A stretch of DNA of 64,000 bases. Source: a virus. Location of the stretch: positions 1-64,000 of the IMG/VR virus record IMGVR_UViG_3300020401_000002, one strand, 5' to 3'. Numbering within the stretch: the stretch's first letter is position 1; every line of letters begins with the position of its first letter. Under the pieces are notes generated by a model that had not been told where the DNA came from, ran no database searches, and worked only from the letters and a program-made list of their open reading frames with translations. This document shows, piece by piece, positions 24,529 to 35,100 of the stretch. The translations under genes and the position numbers were made by a program.

Positions 24529-25875
24529 ATGGCTGTAACTATGACTGGAGTAGGTGGTGCGTTAACTCCCTCTCCAACGAAGTCGACATTATCGACTAAC
24601 TATTTAGGATCAAGTATTGAGTTTACTTCTCAGTACTTACCAGAAGTATACGAAGCTGAATTTGAAAAGTATGGTAACAGAACTGTTTCTTCTTTTCTAA
24701 GACAGCTAGGTGCAGAAATGCCTTTTGCTTCTGATGTTATTCAATGGGCTGAACAAGGAAGATTACACTTGGCGGTAACTGCTGCAACTCGTGCTTCAGA
24801 TGTTATTTCAAGTGCTGGTCACCCTTTCAGACTAAACCAAACTGTTGTTATTATCGATGGCGATGGTGATACTGATAAAGCTATCATCACTGACGTTGAT
24901 GCAGGAGGTACTGAATTTACTGTTGCTTCTTACTCAGGAGCTAACTTAAATGCGAATCTTGCAAACAGTGGACTAAAAGTTTTTGCATTCGGTTCTGAAT
25001 TTAAAAAAGGAACTAATGGAATGACTGGATCTCTAGAAGCTCCAAAAGACATCCTTACAAATAGCCCAATTATCATTAAAGATAAGTATGAGGTTAATGG
25101 ATCAGACATGGCACAAATCGGATGGATTGAAGTGACTACTGAAAAAGGAACTACTGGATATCTATGGTATCTAAAATCTGAGCATGAAACAAGACTAAGA
25201 TTTGAAGACTATATGGAACTTTCTCTTGTAGAAGGTAGACCTGCTGCTTCATCTTCTGGTGCTGATACTGCTGGGTACAAAGGTACTAAAGGTCTTTTCT
25301 ATGAATTAGAGAACAGAGGCAACATTGCTACTGGAACTATTGATTCTAGAGATGATATTGAAGAGATTATTAAAATCTTAGACAAAGAAGGAGCTATTCA
25401 AGAAAATGCTCTTTTCGTAAACAGAACTAAATCTTTTGAGATTGACACAGTACTAGCTGCACAAAATAATAGCGGTGCTTCTACAAGCTCTTACGGTTTG
25501 TTTGACAACGATGAAGACATGGCGTTGAATCTTGGATTTAAAGGATTTAACCTTGGATATGACTTCTATAAAACTGATTGGAAATACTTAAATGATCCAA
25601 CTACTGGTGGTCTTACCTCTGCTGTTGATGGAGTTTTAGTTCCTGCTGGAACTACTTCTATCTACGATCAAGTAATGGGTAGAAACGCCACACGTCCTTT
25701 CCTACACGTTAAGTTTAGAAAGAACGAAGCTGAAGATCGTAAGTATAAGTCTTGGGTTGTAGGATCTGCTGGACCATCTGGAATGTCTAGTGATCTTGAT
25801 GCAATGCAAGTACACTTCTTATCAGAAAGAGCACTTTGCGTACATGGAGCGAACAACTTCATTTTGATGCAGTAA
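24529..25875 (+). CDS. Major capsid protein
   Basis: The 448-residue protein lies after portal and scaffold and is followed by the strongest terminator in the window. It begins MAVTMTGVGGALTPSPTKST and contains LPEVYEAEFEKYGNRTVSSF, an inserted beta domain with HPFRLNQTVVIIDGDGDTDK, and a C-terminal HVKFRKNEAEDRKYKSWVVG. These fit an HK97-fold capsid protein of podoviruses from Bacteroidota. Its leader is extremely A-rich. The coding sequence is less AT-rich than its neighbours, as expected for a highly expressed gene. Confidence 0.88.
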   Translation: MAVTMTGVGGALTPSPTKSTLSTNYLGSSIEFTSQYLPEVYEAEFEKYGNRTVSSFLRQLGAEMPFASDVIQWAEQGRLHLAVTAATRASDVISSAGHPFRLNQTVVIIDGDGDTDKAIITDVDAGGTEFTVASYSGANLNANLANSGLKVFAFGSEFKKGTNGMTGSLEAPKDILTNSPIIIKDKYEVNGSDMAQIGWIEVTTEKGTTGYLWYLKSEHETRLRFEDYMELSLVEGRPAASSSGADTAGYKGTKGLFYELENRGNIATGTIDSRDDIEEIIKILDKEGAIQENALFVNRTKSFEIDTVLAAQNNSGASTSSYGLFDNDEDMALNLGFKGFNLGYDFYKTDWKYLNDPTTGGLTSAVDGVLVPAGTTSIYDQVMGRNATRPFLHVKFRKNEAEDRKYKSWVVGSAGPSGMSSDLDAMQVHFLSERALCVHGANNFILMQ

Positions 25876-25883
25876 TCTTAATC

Positions 25884-25914
25884 AGGGGGATGGGATTCTG
25901 TCCCCCTTTTTTTT
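25884..25914 (+). terminator. Rho-independent terminator after the capsid gene
   Basis: AGGGGGA (25884-25890) pairs perfectly with TCCCCCT (25901-25907) around a 10-base loop, followed by an unbroken run of eight T. It lies eight bases after the capsid stop and should end most transcripts from the promoter at 23224. Confidence 0.93.
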
Positions 25915-25935
25915 AATCTAATAAAATATAATAAA

Positions 25936-26697
25936 ATGGCAACTACTAAAACACGAGCTACCAGCTCTAAATGGGAAATAAAAGATCGTACCTACATTCT
26001 TCTCTTAGATGGTACGCCAGTAAATTACTTACTGAACACAAAGCATAGTCGAAACAAACCACTACAATATTTTGATGGGAAAAGACAACGTGCACTAAGA
26101 TATGCAACTAATCAAAGTTCTGTATTTGTAGATGAACAGGAAGGAGATGTAATCATCGGTAGAATAAATTTCGAAGATGGTAAACTGTTAGTAAAAAAAG
26201 AAGACGTTTTACTACAGCAATTTCTAAGCATATATCATCCATCTTTAGGTAAAACATATACAGAGTTTGATCCTGATAAAGATGCAGGAAAAGACTTAGA
26301 TCAAATGACAGATGTTCTTGATGCTATGAATATGGTAAAAGAAATGGAAATAGAAGACTTAGAAGCAATAGCTAGAAGTGTTTTTAAATCACAAGTTTCA
26401 CATATGAAATCTAATGAGATTAAAAGAGACATGATGATTTGGGCACAACAAAATCCTATGGAGTTTAAAGAACTAGCTAACGACTCTGATTTAAAACTAA
26501 GGAACTTAGCTATTAGATCGGTTGAAATGGGTATACTGAAATTAGATGACAACAATAGAACATTCTATTGGACTGGTAAGAAAAAGGAAAAGCTAATTAC
26601 AGTTCCTTTTGGTGAAAACCCATATAGTTCATTAGCAAAGTTTTTTAAGACTGACGAAGGTCTTGATGCTATCCAAGCTATTCAGACTAAGTTGTAA
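25936..26697 (+). CDS. Capsid-associated protein, 253 aa
   Basis: The N-terminal half is beta-rich (KWEIKDRTYILLLDGTPVNY, LQYFDGKRQRALRYATNQSS, GDVIIGRINFEDGKLLV) and is followed by HPSLGKTYTEF and a helical half. I recall proteins with this N terminus right after the capsid gene in many Bacteroidota phages, so a head or head-completion role is likely. It lies between two terminators and has no clear promoter, so it is probably expressed by read-through. Confidence 0.7.
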   Translation: MATTKTRATSSKWEIKDRTYILLLDGTPVNYLLNTKHSRNKPLQYFDGKRQRALRYATNQSSVFVDEQEGDVIIGRINFEDGKLLVKKEDVLLQQFLSIYHPSLGKTYTEFDPDKDAGKDLDQMTDVLDAMNMVKEMEIEDLEAIARSVFKSQVSHMKSNEIKRDMMIWAQQNPMEFKELANDSDLKLRNLAIRSVEMGILKLDDNNRTFYWTGKKKEKLITVPFGENPYSSLAKFFKTDEGLDAIQAIQTKL

Positions 26698-26720
26698 TAC
26701 AAATAAAAACTAAGACCTAG

Positions 26721-26753
26721 AAGGGGAGGCAAAAAAACGCCTTCCCTTTTTTT
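26721..26753 (+). terminator. Rho-independent terminator overlapping the next promoter
   Basis: AAGGGGAGGC (26721-26730) pairs with GCCTTCCCTT (26739-26748) with one G-U pair and an A-rich 8-base loop, then seven T in all. The T tract runs directly into the promoter element at 26751-26762, so one unit ends exactly where the next begins. Confidence 0.9.
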
Positions 26754-26762
26754 GTACCTTTG
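26751..26762 (+). promoter_or_regulatory. Promoter element TTTGTACCTTTG of the connector/tail unit
   Basis: The extended motif TTnGTAnnTTTG is complete. Its first three bases are part of the terminator T tract. Only four bases separate it from the ATG at 26767, so the message would start at or within a few bases of the start codon. Confidence 0.6.
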
Positions 26763-26766
26763 GCGT

Positions 26767-27456
26767 ATGATAAATCACGTTAGAAATACAGTACTATCAG
26801 TCTTAAATAAAGAGAACAGAGGTTTCTTGACTCCTGCTGAATTTAACAATTATGCAAAACACGCACAGGACCTCGTATTCAAAAGATATTTTGACGAATA
26901 TAACAAGCTATCAAGCCAAACTAGAACAGGGCGTGGAGGCGATGTATATGCTGATAGGGAGGCTATTCTAAGACAGAATATTGAAAGATTAGTTAAGACA
27001 ACATCTGTAGCACAAGGTGGAGGAGTTTATGCGTTTCCTGTAGATTTATATCACTTAATATCTATAAGAAACGGAGATGTAGATATAGAAGAAGTAGAAA
27101 AGAGACATGAGAAGTTTCTTATGAATTCTAACTTAACAGCTCCAACAGAAAAATATCCAGTTTATGTAGATGTAAATGGTTTTATTACAGTAAAACCTGC
27201 AAGTATAACAGGAGCGTTAGATTTTCTTTACATAAGAAAACCAAAAGATCCAAACTGGACATACACAGTTATAGGAGAAGATTTATTATTTAATGGTTCT
27301 GCGTTAGACTATCAAGATTTTGAAATGTCAGACGAAGACACACCATTGCTTGTAATTGAAATATTAAAATTAGCTGGAGTAACAATAAGAGAAGCAGAGG
27401 TATCTCAAGTTGCACAAAGTATAGATGCAACAGAGACACAGAAAGAAAATATGTAA
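26767..27456 (+). CDS. Head-tail connector protein, 229 aa
   Basis: I choose the ATG at 26767, because the frame open upstream begins with a TTG inside the promoter. The sequence has FLTPAEFNNYAKHAQDLVFK at the N terminus, then GGGVYAFPVDLYHLISIRNG, KYPVYVDVNGFITVKPASI and a helical C terminus. The pattern (helical start, FPxDLY, then beta strands) is that of connector or ring proteins of crAss-like phages as I remember them. The next gene starts three bases after its stop. Confidence 0.75.
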   Translation: MINHVRNTVLSVLNKENRGFLTPAEFNNYAKHAQDLVFKRYFDEYNKLSSQTRTGRGGDVYADREAILRQNIERLVKTTSVAQGGGVYAFPVDLYHLISIRNGDVDIEEVEKRHEKFLMNSNLTAPTEKYPVYVDVNGFITVKPASITGALDFLYIRKPKDPNWTYTVIGEDLLFNGSALDYQDFEMSDEDTPLLVIEILKLAGVTIREAEVSQVAQSIDATETQKENM

Positions 27457-27459
27457 GAT

Positions 27460-28323
27460 ATGTCATTAACTGATCAGCAATATTATCAAGACAGCAGTAA
27501 TTGGGGAGGTAATCAATTTATAAAACTCAATGACTTAATTAACAACTTCTATTTATTTTATGTAGGAGATGATAAGGTATTGCAATCTGTTAAAAGATAT
27601 GACGTTGTTTTCCATGCTAAAAGAGCACTACAAGAATTACATTATGATGCTTTAAAAGATGTAAAAGCATTAGAACTAGAATTGCCACCAGATCTACAAG
27701 TAGAGTTACCTAAAGATTTTGTAAAACTTGTACGATTATCATGGGTAGATGAAAGAGGTAGATTACATCAAGTAATGAAAGACGACACCTCAACCATAGC
27801 AAAAGCATATTTACAGGACAGTAGTTATGATATATTATTTAATAACGATGGTGAAGCAATAGAAGGTACTCCTTATCTAGAACAAAAAATGACAGAGTTA
27901 GCAGATGCTGCAGAGAACAAGAGCACTGCATCAAATCTCAGCGAGGGACAAAACGGTGGTAGATTTGGTATGGATACATCTAGAGCAAACGTAAATGGAA
28001 AATATAGATTAGATAAAAAATTAGGTGTAATTAGATTTAGCTCTGAAGTAAAAGGACAGTTTGTAGTAATAGAATATATAACAGATGGATTATCCTATTT
28101 ATCGGAAGATGAGCTTCAAGTAAACAAATTGGCAGAAGATTTTTTATACAAGCAAATAGCTCATCAAATTGTTAGCCACAGATTTGGCATTCAAGAGTAT
28201 ATAGTTCGCAGGTATAAAAATGAAGCATTTGCAGCTATGAAAAATATGAAGATTAGAATGATGGATATCCATCCTTTTGATTTGATACAATCTCTGAAAG
28301 GTCGAAATAAGTGGATTAAATAA
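27460..28323 (+). CDS. Tail/neck structural protein, 287 aa
   Basis: The sequence contains KLNDLINNFYLFYVGDDKVL, RYDVVFHAKRALQELHYDAL and LPKDFVKLVRLSWVDERGR, a combination I know from conserved neck or tail-ring proteins of crAss-like phages. The C-terminal helix (RYKNEAFAAMKNMKIRMMDI) precedes a basic end. The stop overlaps the next ATG (TAATG), linking it to the muzzle gene. The exact ring position cannot be told. Confidence 0.75.
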   Translation: MSLTDQQYYQDSSNWGGNQFIKLNDLINNFYLFYVGDDKVLQSVKRYDVVFHAKRALQELHYDALKDVKALELELPPDLQVELPKDFVKLVRLSWVDERGRLHQVMKDDTSTIAKAYLQDSSYDILFNNDGEAIEGTPYLEQKMTELADAAENKSTASNLSEGQNGGRFGMDTSRANVNGKYRLDKKLGVIRFSSEVKGQFVVIEYITDGLSYLSEDELQVNKLAEDFLYKQIAHQIVSHRFGIQEYIVRRYKNEAFAAMKNMKIRMMDIHPFDLIQSLKGRNKWIK

Positions 28324-31300
28324 TGGAATCAAAAAACGTATTTTCTTCTGGTAAAATGAATCGTGATGCCGATGAGAGGCTGATTCAACAAGGCGAATAT
28401 AGATATGCTCTAAACGCAAGAGTACTCAATTCGGCTACATCAGGTGTTGGTGCGTTAGAAAACGCATTATCTAACGAAGCAGTTACAACAAGCACAGACC
28501 TTGATTTCGGCACAAACCCTGTTTGTCTTGGTTCTGTTGCTGACGATTCACTAAATAAAATTTGGTGGTTTGTAAGATCTGATGAAGGATCTTATATAGC
28601 TGAGTATGATATTGACAATAATCTTGCATCTTTCGTGTTACATGATGAAAGAGCAGGAAATGCCAATGTTCTAAATTTTTCTAAATCTGACTACGTCCAG
28701 GCTGATGTTTTATATGATAATGACAATGACATTATCATGTTGTTTTTTACAGATGGTATAAACGAGCCTAGGAAAATAAATGTAGAAGAGGCAAAGCTTT
28801 TATCTCAAGGTTCATTTTTAGAATCAGATATAACTGTAATAAAAAAGCCACCTTTATTTCCACCGACACTAACACTATCCACGTCTGGCAATACACAAAC
28901 AAACAATTTAAAAGAAAAGTTTATCACTTTTGCATACAGGTATGAATATTCTGGTGGTGAGTATTCTGTTTTATCGCCTTTTTCTGAAGTAGCTTTTCAA
29001 CCGTTTGATTTTACGTTTGACTATTCTATTTCTTCTAACGAGTCGATGTTAAATAAACACAACTCTGCTGCAATAGAAATTGAAACTGGAGGAAGTGATG
29101 TTGTAAAAATAGATTTAGTATTTAAAATATATGGAGATGATACACTTTTCCTGATAGAAAGTTTTGACAAATCTAAGCTAGGTATAGGTAATGACACTAA
29201 CTATACTGTTGATTTTGACAACAATAAAATATACAAATTACTTGACAGCAGAGAACTAAAAAGGTATTACGACAATGTTCCATTAACTGCTAAAACACAA
29301 GCAATAGTAGATAACCGTATTATGTACGGAAACTACACAGAGAACTTTGATTTAAAAGATAGAAATGGAGATCAGATAAAAATAGATTTTACTACATCTG
29401 TTACATCTAAAGAATCAGGTACTCCAGGTCCAGCATACAGATCTGTAAAAACTAACAGAGATTACGAACTAGGTCTTGTTTATCTAGATGATTTTGGAAG
29501 GTCAACAACTGTACTTACATCTAACACAAATTCAGTATACGTTGATGCATCAAAATCTAAATCTGAAAATTCATTACAAGTACAGATAAATAGTTTGCCT
29601 CCTAAGTTTGCAACTAAGTATAGAATTTTTGTAAAACAAACAAAACAGAATTATTATAATATTCTTCCTACTATATTTAGAACAGATACTGACACAGGTT
29701 TTGTTTATGTACTGCTAAATGCAACGGATGTAAATAAAGTAAAAGAAGATGATTTTGTAATTGTAAAAGCAGATACTGGAGGACAAAAGACTACACTAGT
29801 AGAAACTAAAGTATTAGAAGTATCTTCTAAAGATCTAAACTTTTTAGAAGCTGAAGACTATCCAGGAACAAACGATCCGCCTATTGCACAACCTGCTGGT
29901 GTTTATATGAAGATAAAGCCAGTAGGCTTTAGAATGAATTTAGATGATTATGATGTTTATGAAAATAATGATTATGACACTAGTGCTAACGATAGGAATG
30001 ATCCTCTGGGATTTTATGGAGGGTTACCAGCAAAAACCACAGGACCATTCTATTACGGAACAACGTCATCTGCTGGTAATGATATTACTGTCGCTGGTAC
30101 TTATAGTGGTAGCGTTTACGCTAGACTTACTATACAAATAGATGGAACTGGAGATGGTATAAGCACCTTTGACACGTTTACATGGGCTATAGATTATTTA
30201 GATGATGGAACTACACCTGGTGTATCAGCCACAGGAGTAACTATAACTCCAGGAGTACCTATAACTTTAGCAGATGGTATAACAGTTGACTGGGCAGCAG
30301 CAACAGGTCACGATACTTCAGATGAATGGAACTCTACATTAAAACCTGCAAACCCTACATATGATAATGACTCTAAAGCATACTCTGTTTTTAAAGGAAT
30401 TGATGAGGTAGCAGACGAAGAGATTAGAGCAGGTACTATACTTAATTTTGAGTACGATGAATATAATGAAGCAACTCAATATTGGACTTATGAATTTGTG
30501 TCTAGTGGTAACTATCCTAATTTAGAGGAGTGGTATTTTAAGAGTGGTGCTAAACCAATATTTGATGCTGAATTTAGTGAAGCTAGAGTCTTTTTTGAAA
30601 GAGGTACTTATGGAAGCAGAACAACAAGCTTAGAACAATCAAGAGCTAATACAGATCCTATACATCTTATAATAAAATCATTTGGAACACAAAACAATGA
30701 TTTTGATTCTAGGGTTAAAGTAGATAATAGGTTTAGAATTACAAAAAGAGCATCTACTGATGAATTATGTTTTGAAACAAAACCTGTAGAAGACACAACT
30801 GAGTTATATTATGAGACACCACAAACTTATAGTATTGTAAATGGATACCATACAGGTACTGCTGCTTCAGCAGGTCAAATACCGCAGGTAACACAAACAT
30901 TAACACAAGGTAGTACCAACTTAACAGCAGTTAATAATGTAGGTTATGTAAACGTAACTGATCCTGTAGCTAGTGATGACTGGGACAACTTTGCTGCATT
31001 GTCTTCTGATCCTTTTAGTGGAGATGCTTACAAACTGCAATTCACTCTTGAGCCTGATGACTATACAGCATTTGCAAACTACACTAATGAACAAGGAGCT
31101 CCTGGCAACGGAAGTTTTGGTTTTGGTCAAGGTAAAACAATTACTATTACACAGGGTAGTGCTACTTTAACTGTTAAAGTATGGTACTTCCAAAGAAATG
31201 ATATAACAGGAGGCACAAGAGTTACTTTATTTGATGACGATCAAGGTCTAACATCTATGAGTTCTACGAACTATGTTAGTGGTTCTGGATCTTTTGCTAA

Positions 31301-32177
31301 TCTTGGAGGAGACTTTACAGTAGTATTTGGTGATGCAGTAGATATAGCTCAAAGCAGTACAAATCCAGCTACAATAGTTTTACCTTATTTTAACTGCTAT
31401 GCTTTTGGTAATACAGTTGAAAGTATAAGAATTCGTGATTTATTCAATGCACCTGTATATAAGTTAGATACAAAACCACTCACAAACTTACAGGAATATA
31501 AAAAATCTTTTAGAACTACTTCTATAACATGGAGTGGTATATATGAACAATCAACACAATTTAATGCATTAAACGACTTTAGTCTTGCTGATCTAAACTA
31601 CAAGGATTTAGATGATGAATATGGCAACGTAGGAAGGATAGTGCCAAGAGGATCAGACCTTATAGCATTTCAAGAAAACAGAGTTTCAAGAATCCTTGTA
31701 AACAAAAACATATTATTTAATGCTGATGGATCTGGTAACGTAGGAGCATCAACAGATATATTAGGAACTGTCGTACCATATGCAGGAGAGTTTGGTGTTA
31801 CACGACATCCATTCTCAGTTTCGTTGTGGGGTGGACGTATATACTTTGTAGATGAAAGAAGAGGAGCAGTATGTCGACTATCACAAGATGGCATAGAGCA
31901 AATATCAGATTTCGGAATGGTAGATTTCTTCAGAGACAACCTGAAAGGAGTAGATCCGTTCCGTGTATTAGGTGGCTTTGATCCACACGATAGGGAGTAT
32001 GTGGTGTCCCTCCAGGGAACTTACAGTGAATGGAGACCAGATACAATAACGTGTGAGCTCATATATGACGATGATGCACCACCGACTTCTACAACGTCAA
32101 CAACCTCGACATCGTCCACGACAACGTCAAGTACAACAGCACCTCCAACAACGTCATCAACGACCTTTTTTTTTTGA
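28323..32177 (+). CDS. Tail stabilisation / muzzle protein, 1284 aa in zero frame
   Basis: The N terminus FSSGKMNRDADERLIQQGEY followed by RYALNARV is the hallmark, as I recall it, of the P22 gp10-like stabilisation (muzzle) protein of crAss-like phages, a needle-side tail cap with beta-propeller structure. Later blocks (RIMYGNYTENFDL, YVDEDFG-like segments, GGRIYFVDERRG) fit. The conserved part ends near residue 1240, after which the protein turns into a Thr/Ser tail (PPTSTTSTTSTSSTTTSS) and stops at TGA directly behind a run of ten T. The next frame continues the same composition, so the frame very likely goes on by slippage. It is the fourth gene of the unit from 26751 counting the connector pair. 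Confidence 0.82.
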   Translation: MESKNVFSSGKMNRDADERLIQQGEYRYALNARVLNSATSGVGALENALSNEAVTTSTDLDFGTNPVCLGSVADDSLNKIWWFVRSDEGSYIAEYDIDNNLASFVLHDERAGNANVLNFSKSDYVQADVLYDNDNDIIMLFFTDGINEPRKINVEEAKLLSQGSFLESDITVIKKPPLFPPTLTLSTSGNTQTNNLKEKFITFAYRYEYSGGEYSVLSPFSEVAFQPFDFTFDYSISSNESMLNKHNSAAIEIETGGSDVVKIDLVFKIYGDDTLFLIESFDKSKLGIGNDTNYTVDFDNNKIYKLLDSRELKRYYDNVPLTAKTQAIVDNRIMYGNYTENFDLKDRNGDQIKIDFTTSVTSKESGTPGPAYRSVKTNRDYELGLVYLDDFGRSTTVLTSNTNSVYVDASKSKSENSLQVQINSLPPKFATKYRIFVKQTKQNYYNILPTIFRTDTDTGFVYVLLNATDVNKVKEDDFVIVKADTGGQKTTLVETKVLEVSSKDLNFLEAEDYPGTNDPPIAQPAGVYMKIKPVGFRMNLDDYDVYENNDYDTSANDRNDPLGFYGGLPAKTTGPFYYGTTSSAGNDITVAGTYSGSVYARLTIQIDGTGDGISTFDTFTWAIDYLDDGTTPGVSATGVTITPGVPITLADGITVDWAAATGHDTSDEWNSTLKPANPTYDNDSKAYSVFKGIDEVADEEIRAGTILNFEYDEYNEATQYWTYEFVSSGNYPNLEEWYFKSGAKPIFDAEFSEARVFFERGTYGSRTTSLEQSRANTDPIHLIIKSFGTQNNDFDSRVKVDNRFRITKRASTDELCFETKPVEDTTELYYETPQTYSIVNGYHTGTAASAGQIPQVTQTLTQGSTNLTAVNNVGYVNVTDPVASDDWDNFAALSSDPFSGDAYKLQFTLEPDDYTAFANYTNEQGAPGNGSFGFGQGKTITITQGSATLTVKVWYFQRNDITGGTRVTLFDDDQGLTSMSSTNYVSGSGSFANLGGDFTVVFGDAVDIAQSSTNPATIVLPYFNCYAFGNTVESIRIRDLFNAPVYKLDTKPLTNLQEYKKSFRTTSITWSGIYEQSTQFNALNDFSLADLNYKDLDDEYGNVGRIVPRGSDLIAFQENRVSRILVNKNILFNADGSGNVGASTDILGTVVPYAGEFGVTRHPFSVSLWGGRIYFVDERRGAVCRLSQDGIEQISDFGMVDFFRDNLKGVDPFRVLGGFDPHDREYVVSLQGTYSEWRPDTITCELIYDDDAPPTSTTSTTSTSSTTTSSTTAPPTTSSTTFFF
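32166..32175 (+). other. T10 run, probable slippage site joining two frames
   Basis: Ten T lie in ACGACC-T10-GATACC. In the zero frame this reads Thr-Thr-Phe-Phe-Phe-stop. With nine T it reads Phe-Phe-Phe-Asp-Thr-Thr and continues for 1435 more residues. Loss of one T makes 28323-36483 a single frame of exactly 2720 codons including the stop. Either the polymerase slips on the run, or the assembly has one T too many. Confidence 0.7.
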
Positions 32178-35100
32178 TACCACTACCTCCACTACTCTGG
32201 AGCCTCTCCCTACTACAACAGAGTCTCCTGAACCTACCACAACTACAGCATTTGTATGTAAGCCATTTTACATAGGAACTGATGCTGATGGTGACATATT
32301 CTTCTCTACTAATCCTGATCCGTGTGATAGGTATGATTACTTTGATGAAGCTTTCTGTCATAATGGAGCTGGTGATTTGCCAGATGTGTTTGACACAGTA
32401 TATAGAATAGTAAATGGTCAGTATACACCTTTTGTAGGTTTTAATTCATGGTTTAGCACTTCTAAAACAAACGCATTTAGAAGTCAAACACAGGCTACAC
32501 AAATAGGATTTGATGGAACAGTAATGAATAAATCAGCATGTAGTGCTAAAGAATTGCCTACTACATCAACATCATCTACTTCTAGTACGACTTCTAGTAC
32601 AACTTCATCTACCACAACATCTAGTACATCCTCTAGTACAACATCAACATCTAGTACCTCATCTACTACTAGCACTTCATCAACAACTACATCGTCAACT
32701 AGTAGCACAACGACAAGCACAAGCTCAACTAGTAGCACATCTAGTACAACATTATTGCCAACAAGCAGTACGTCAACATCAAGTACAAGTTCTAGCACAA
32801 GCTCTAGCACAAGTAGCTCAACAAGTAGTAGTACATCTAGTAGTACATCTAGTAGTACAAGTAGTTCTACAAGTAGTACATCTTCTACTTCATCTACATC
32901 ATCAACAACGAGTACATCGTCAACATCATCAACATCATCAACGTCATCTAGTACAATACCAACTTGTAATCCATTTGTTTTAGGAACTGGAACTGGAACA
33001 AGCGTACCTTATTGTAACTCTGATCCAGCAGTAGCTTGTGAAGCTGCTACAAGAATGTTAGCGGATATGTGTCATAACGGTGATACAACTATACCAGAGG
33101 TTGGAGATAGAGTAAGAAGAATAAATGGTATAGTATTGCAAGGTGGAAACTGTTGGTTCCATGCTGGTGCTTCTTCTAATGCTGATTTGTCAACTGAGTA
33201 TTATACACATATAATACAAATAGATAATAGTGGATACGTTGTAAGTGTTTATGATTGTAACCCACCTACAACAAGCACAACTAGCTCTTCTACTAGCTCA
33301 ACTACATCTAGCACAACGTCAACTAGTTCTTCTACTACAAGCACTTCTAGTACGACAACTTCATCTACAAGTTCTTCAACGACTAGTACAACAAGTACTT
33401 CTAGTACATCTAGCACTACAAGCTCTACTAGTTCTACTAGTTCTACAACAGAATCACCATTTACAACAACAAGTACTTCGAGCTCTACATCGACAAGTAC
33501 TTCAAGCTCTACAACCTCAACGTCATCTACAACATTACCACCATACACAGAAATATTTAGAGCTCCATATCATTGTAACACATCAACACATCCGACTTGC
33601 TCTACATCTTGTACAACACCAGTACAGTTTGACAATCAGACACTTTATTTTGATGGTGTGCTAACACCTTACCAGGGATATATATACACTGATCCACAAT
33701 TAACACAACCTTACTTTACAGGTGTATTTACATATCAAGGATTCTCATTTGATTCTAATGACAAAATGCAATGTAAAATTGCACCTATGGTAATCCGTAC
33801 ATCTCAATCTGGTGCTATTATGGATATATGTGCAGCATGTCCAACAACAAGCACGACAAGCACAAGTTCTAGTACAACATCGACATCAAGCACAACTAGC
33901 ACAAGTAGTTCCACTAGTAGCACAACTTCCAGTACGTCTAGTTCAACATCATCTAGCACGACAAGTACATCTAGCTCTACAACAAGTACATCATCTAGCA
34001 CAACTAGTACTTCATCGAGTACATCATCTAGTACGTCTAGTTCGACTACTTCTACGAGCTCAAGCACAACGAGTACATCATCTAGTACATCATCCAGTAC
34101 CTCTTCTAGTACCTCTAGTACATCAACGTCTAGTACAAGTTCTACAACAACATTTGGATGTCCTACTGGATCTTTCCCTGATGGTCCGTATAATTATCCA
34201 ATATATCTTCTTAGGCAGTTGAGTGGTGGTGGGTATGTTTATGCTAATGCATATGAGTCTACTCCATATCAACCAGGAGATATAGTCACATTAAATGCAG
34301 GAAGTACAAACTGTTACTACGTTTTATGTTATTATCCAACCTCAGCATTTACGACTAACCAGGCATCTAGCGTAGCTGGTCCATGTCCAACAACTACGAC
34401 TACACTACAACCTACGACTAGTACTTCGTCTAGTACCTCATCAAGTACATCGTCAAGTACTTCATCAAGTACATCGTCAAGTACTTCGTCTAGTACTTCG
34501 TCTAGCACATCTTCTAGTACTTCTTCTAGCACTACAAGCACGTCATCAAGTACATCAAGTACAACTAGTAGTACATCTTCTTCAACTTCTAGTTCTACAT
34601 CAAGTACAACATTAGAGCCAACGACTTCTACATCTAGTTCTACATCATCAAGTACATCTAGTTCAACGTCTAGTTCTACAAGTAGTTCTACATCTAGTTC
34701 TACAAGTAGTTCTACAACTAGTACGAGTAGTTCAACGTCTAGCACAAGTTCTACATCAAGTACTACAATAGAGCCGACTACGTCAACATCTAGTACAACT
34801 ATAAATCCTGGTTTATCTACAACGACAACTTCTAGTACATCAAGTACAACTAGTTCTACAAGTAGTACCTCAACATCGACAACCTCAACTTCAAGTACAT
34901 CAAGTACAAGTACATCGAGTACAACACTACTACCAACAAGTGTCTTTTATTTAGGATCTGATCAATACGCATATGCTTGGTTTGCTAAAGAAAACTATGA
35001 ATTTGCTCAGACCTTTGGTGGACCAACACATTGGTTCCATGATTTCTTATGTGATATAAATACATTTAAGCAAACAAAAAGACACAACGGTACAAATGCA

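Noticed and set aside
32053-32175. ATG at 32053 as the true start of the mucin-like protein
   Set aside because: The first 41 codons are the +1 shadow of the Thr/Ser tail of the muzzle gene and give a Gln/Arg-rich text unlike the rest. Composition on the two sides of T10 matches only if the frame changes there.
32484-34745. Long minus-strand frames opposite the Ser/Thr tracts, with products made of Val, Leu, Glu and Asp repeats
   Set aside because: They are the exact antisense of Ser/Thr codons (ACN, TCN, AGY read backward as Val, Asp, Glu, Leu, Ser). They have no start context and no domain-like sequence.
32560-34935. CRISPR array or simple microsatellite in the repeated region
   Set aside because: There are no constant repeats with unique spacers. 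The DNA words vary while the Ser/Thr composition is kept, so these are protein-level repeats.
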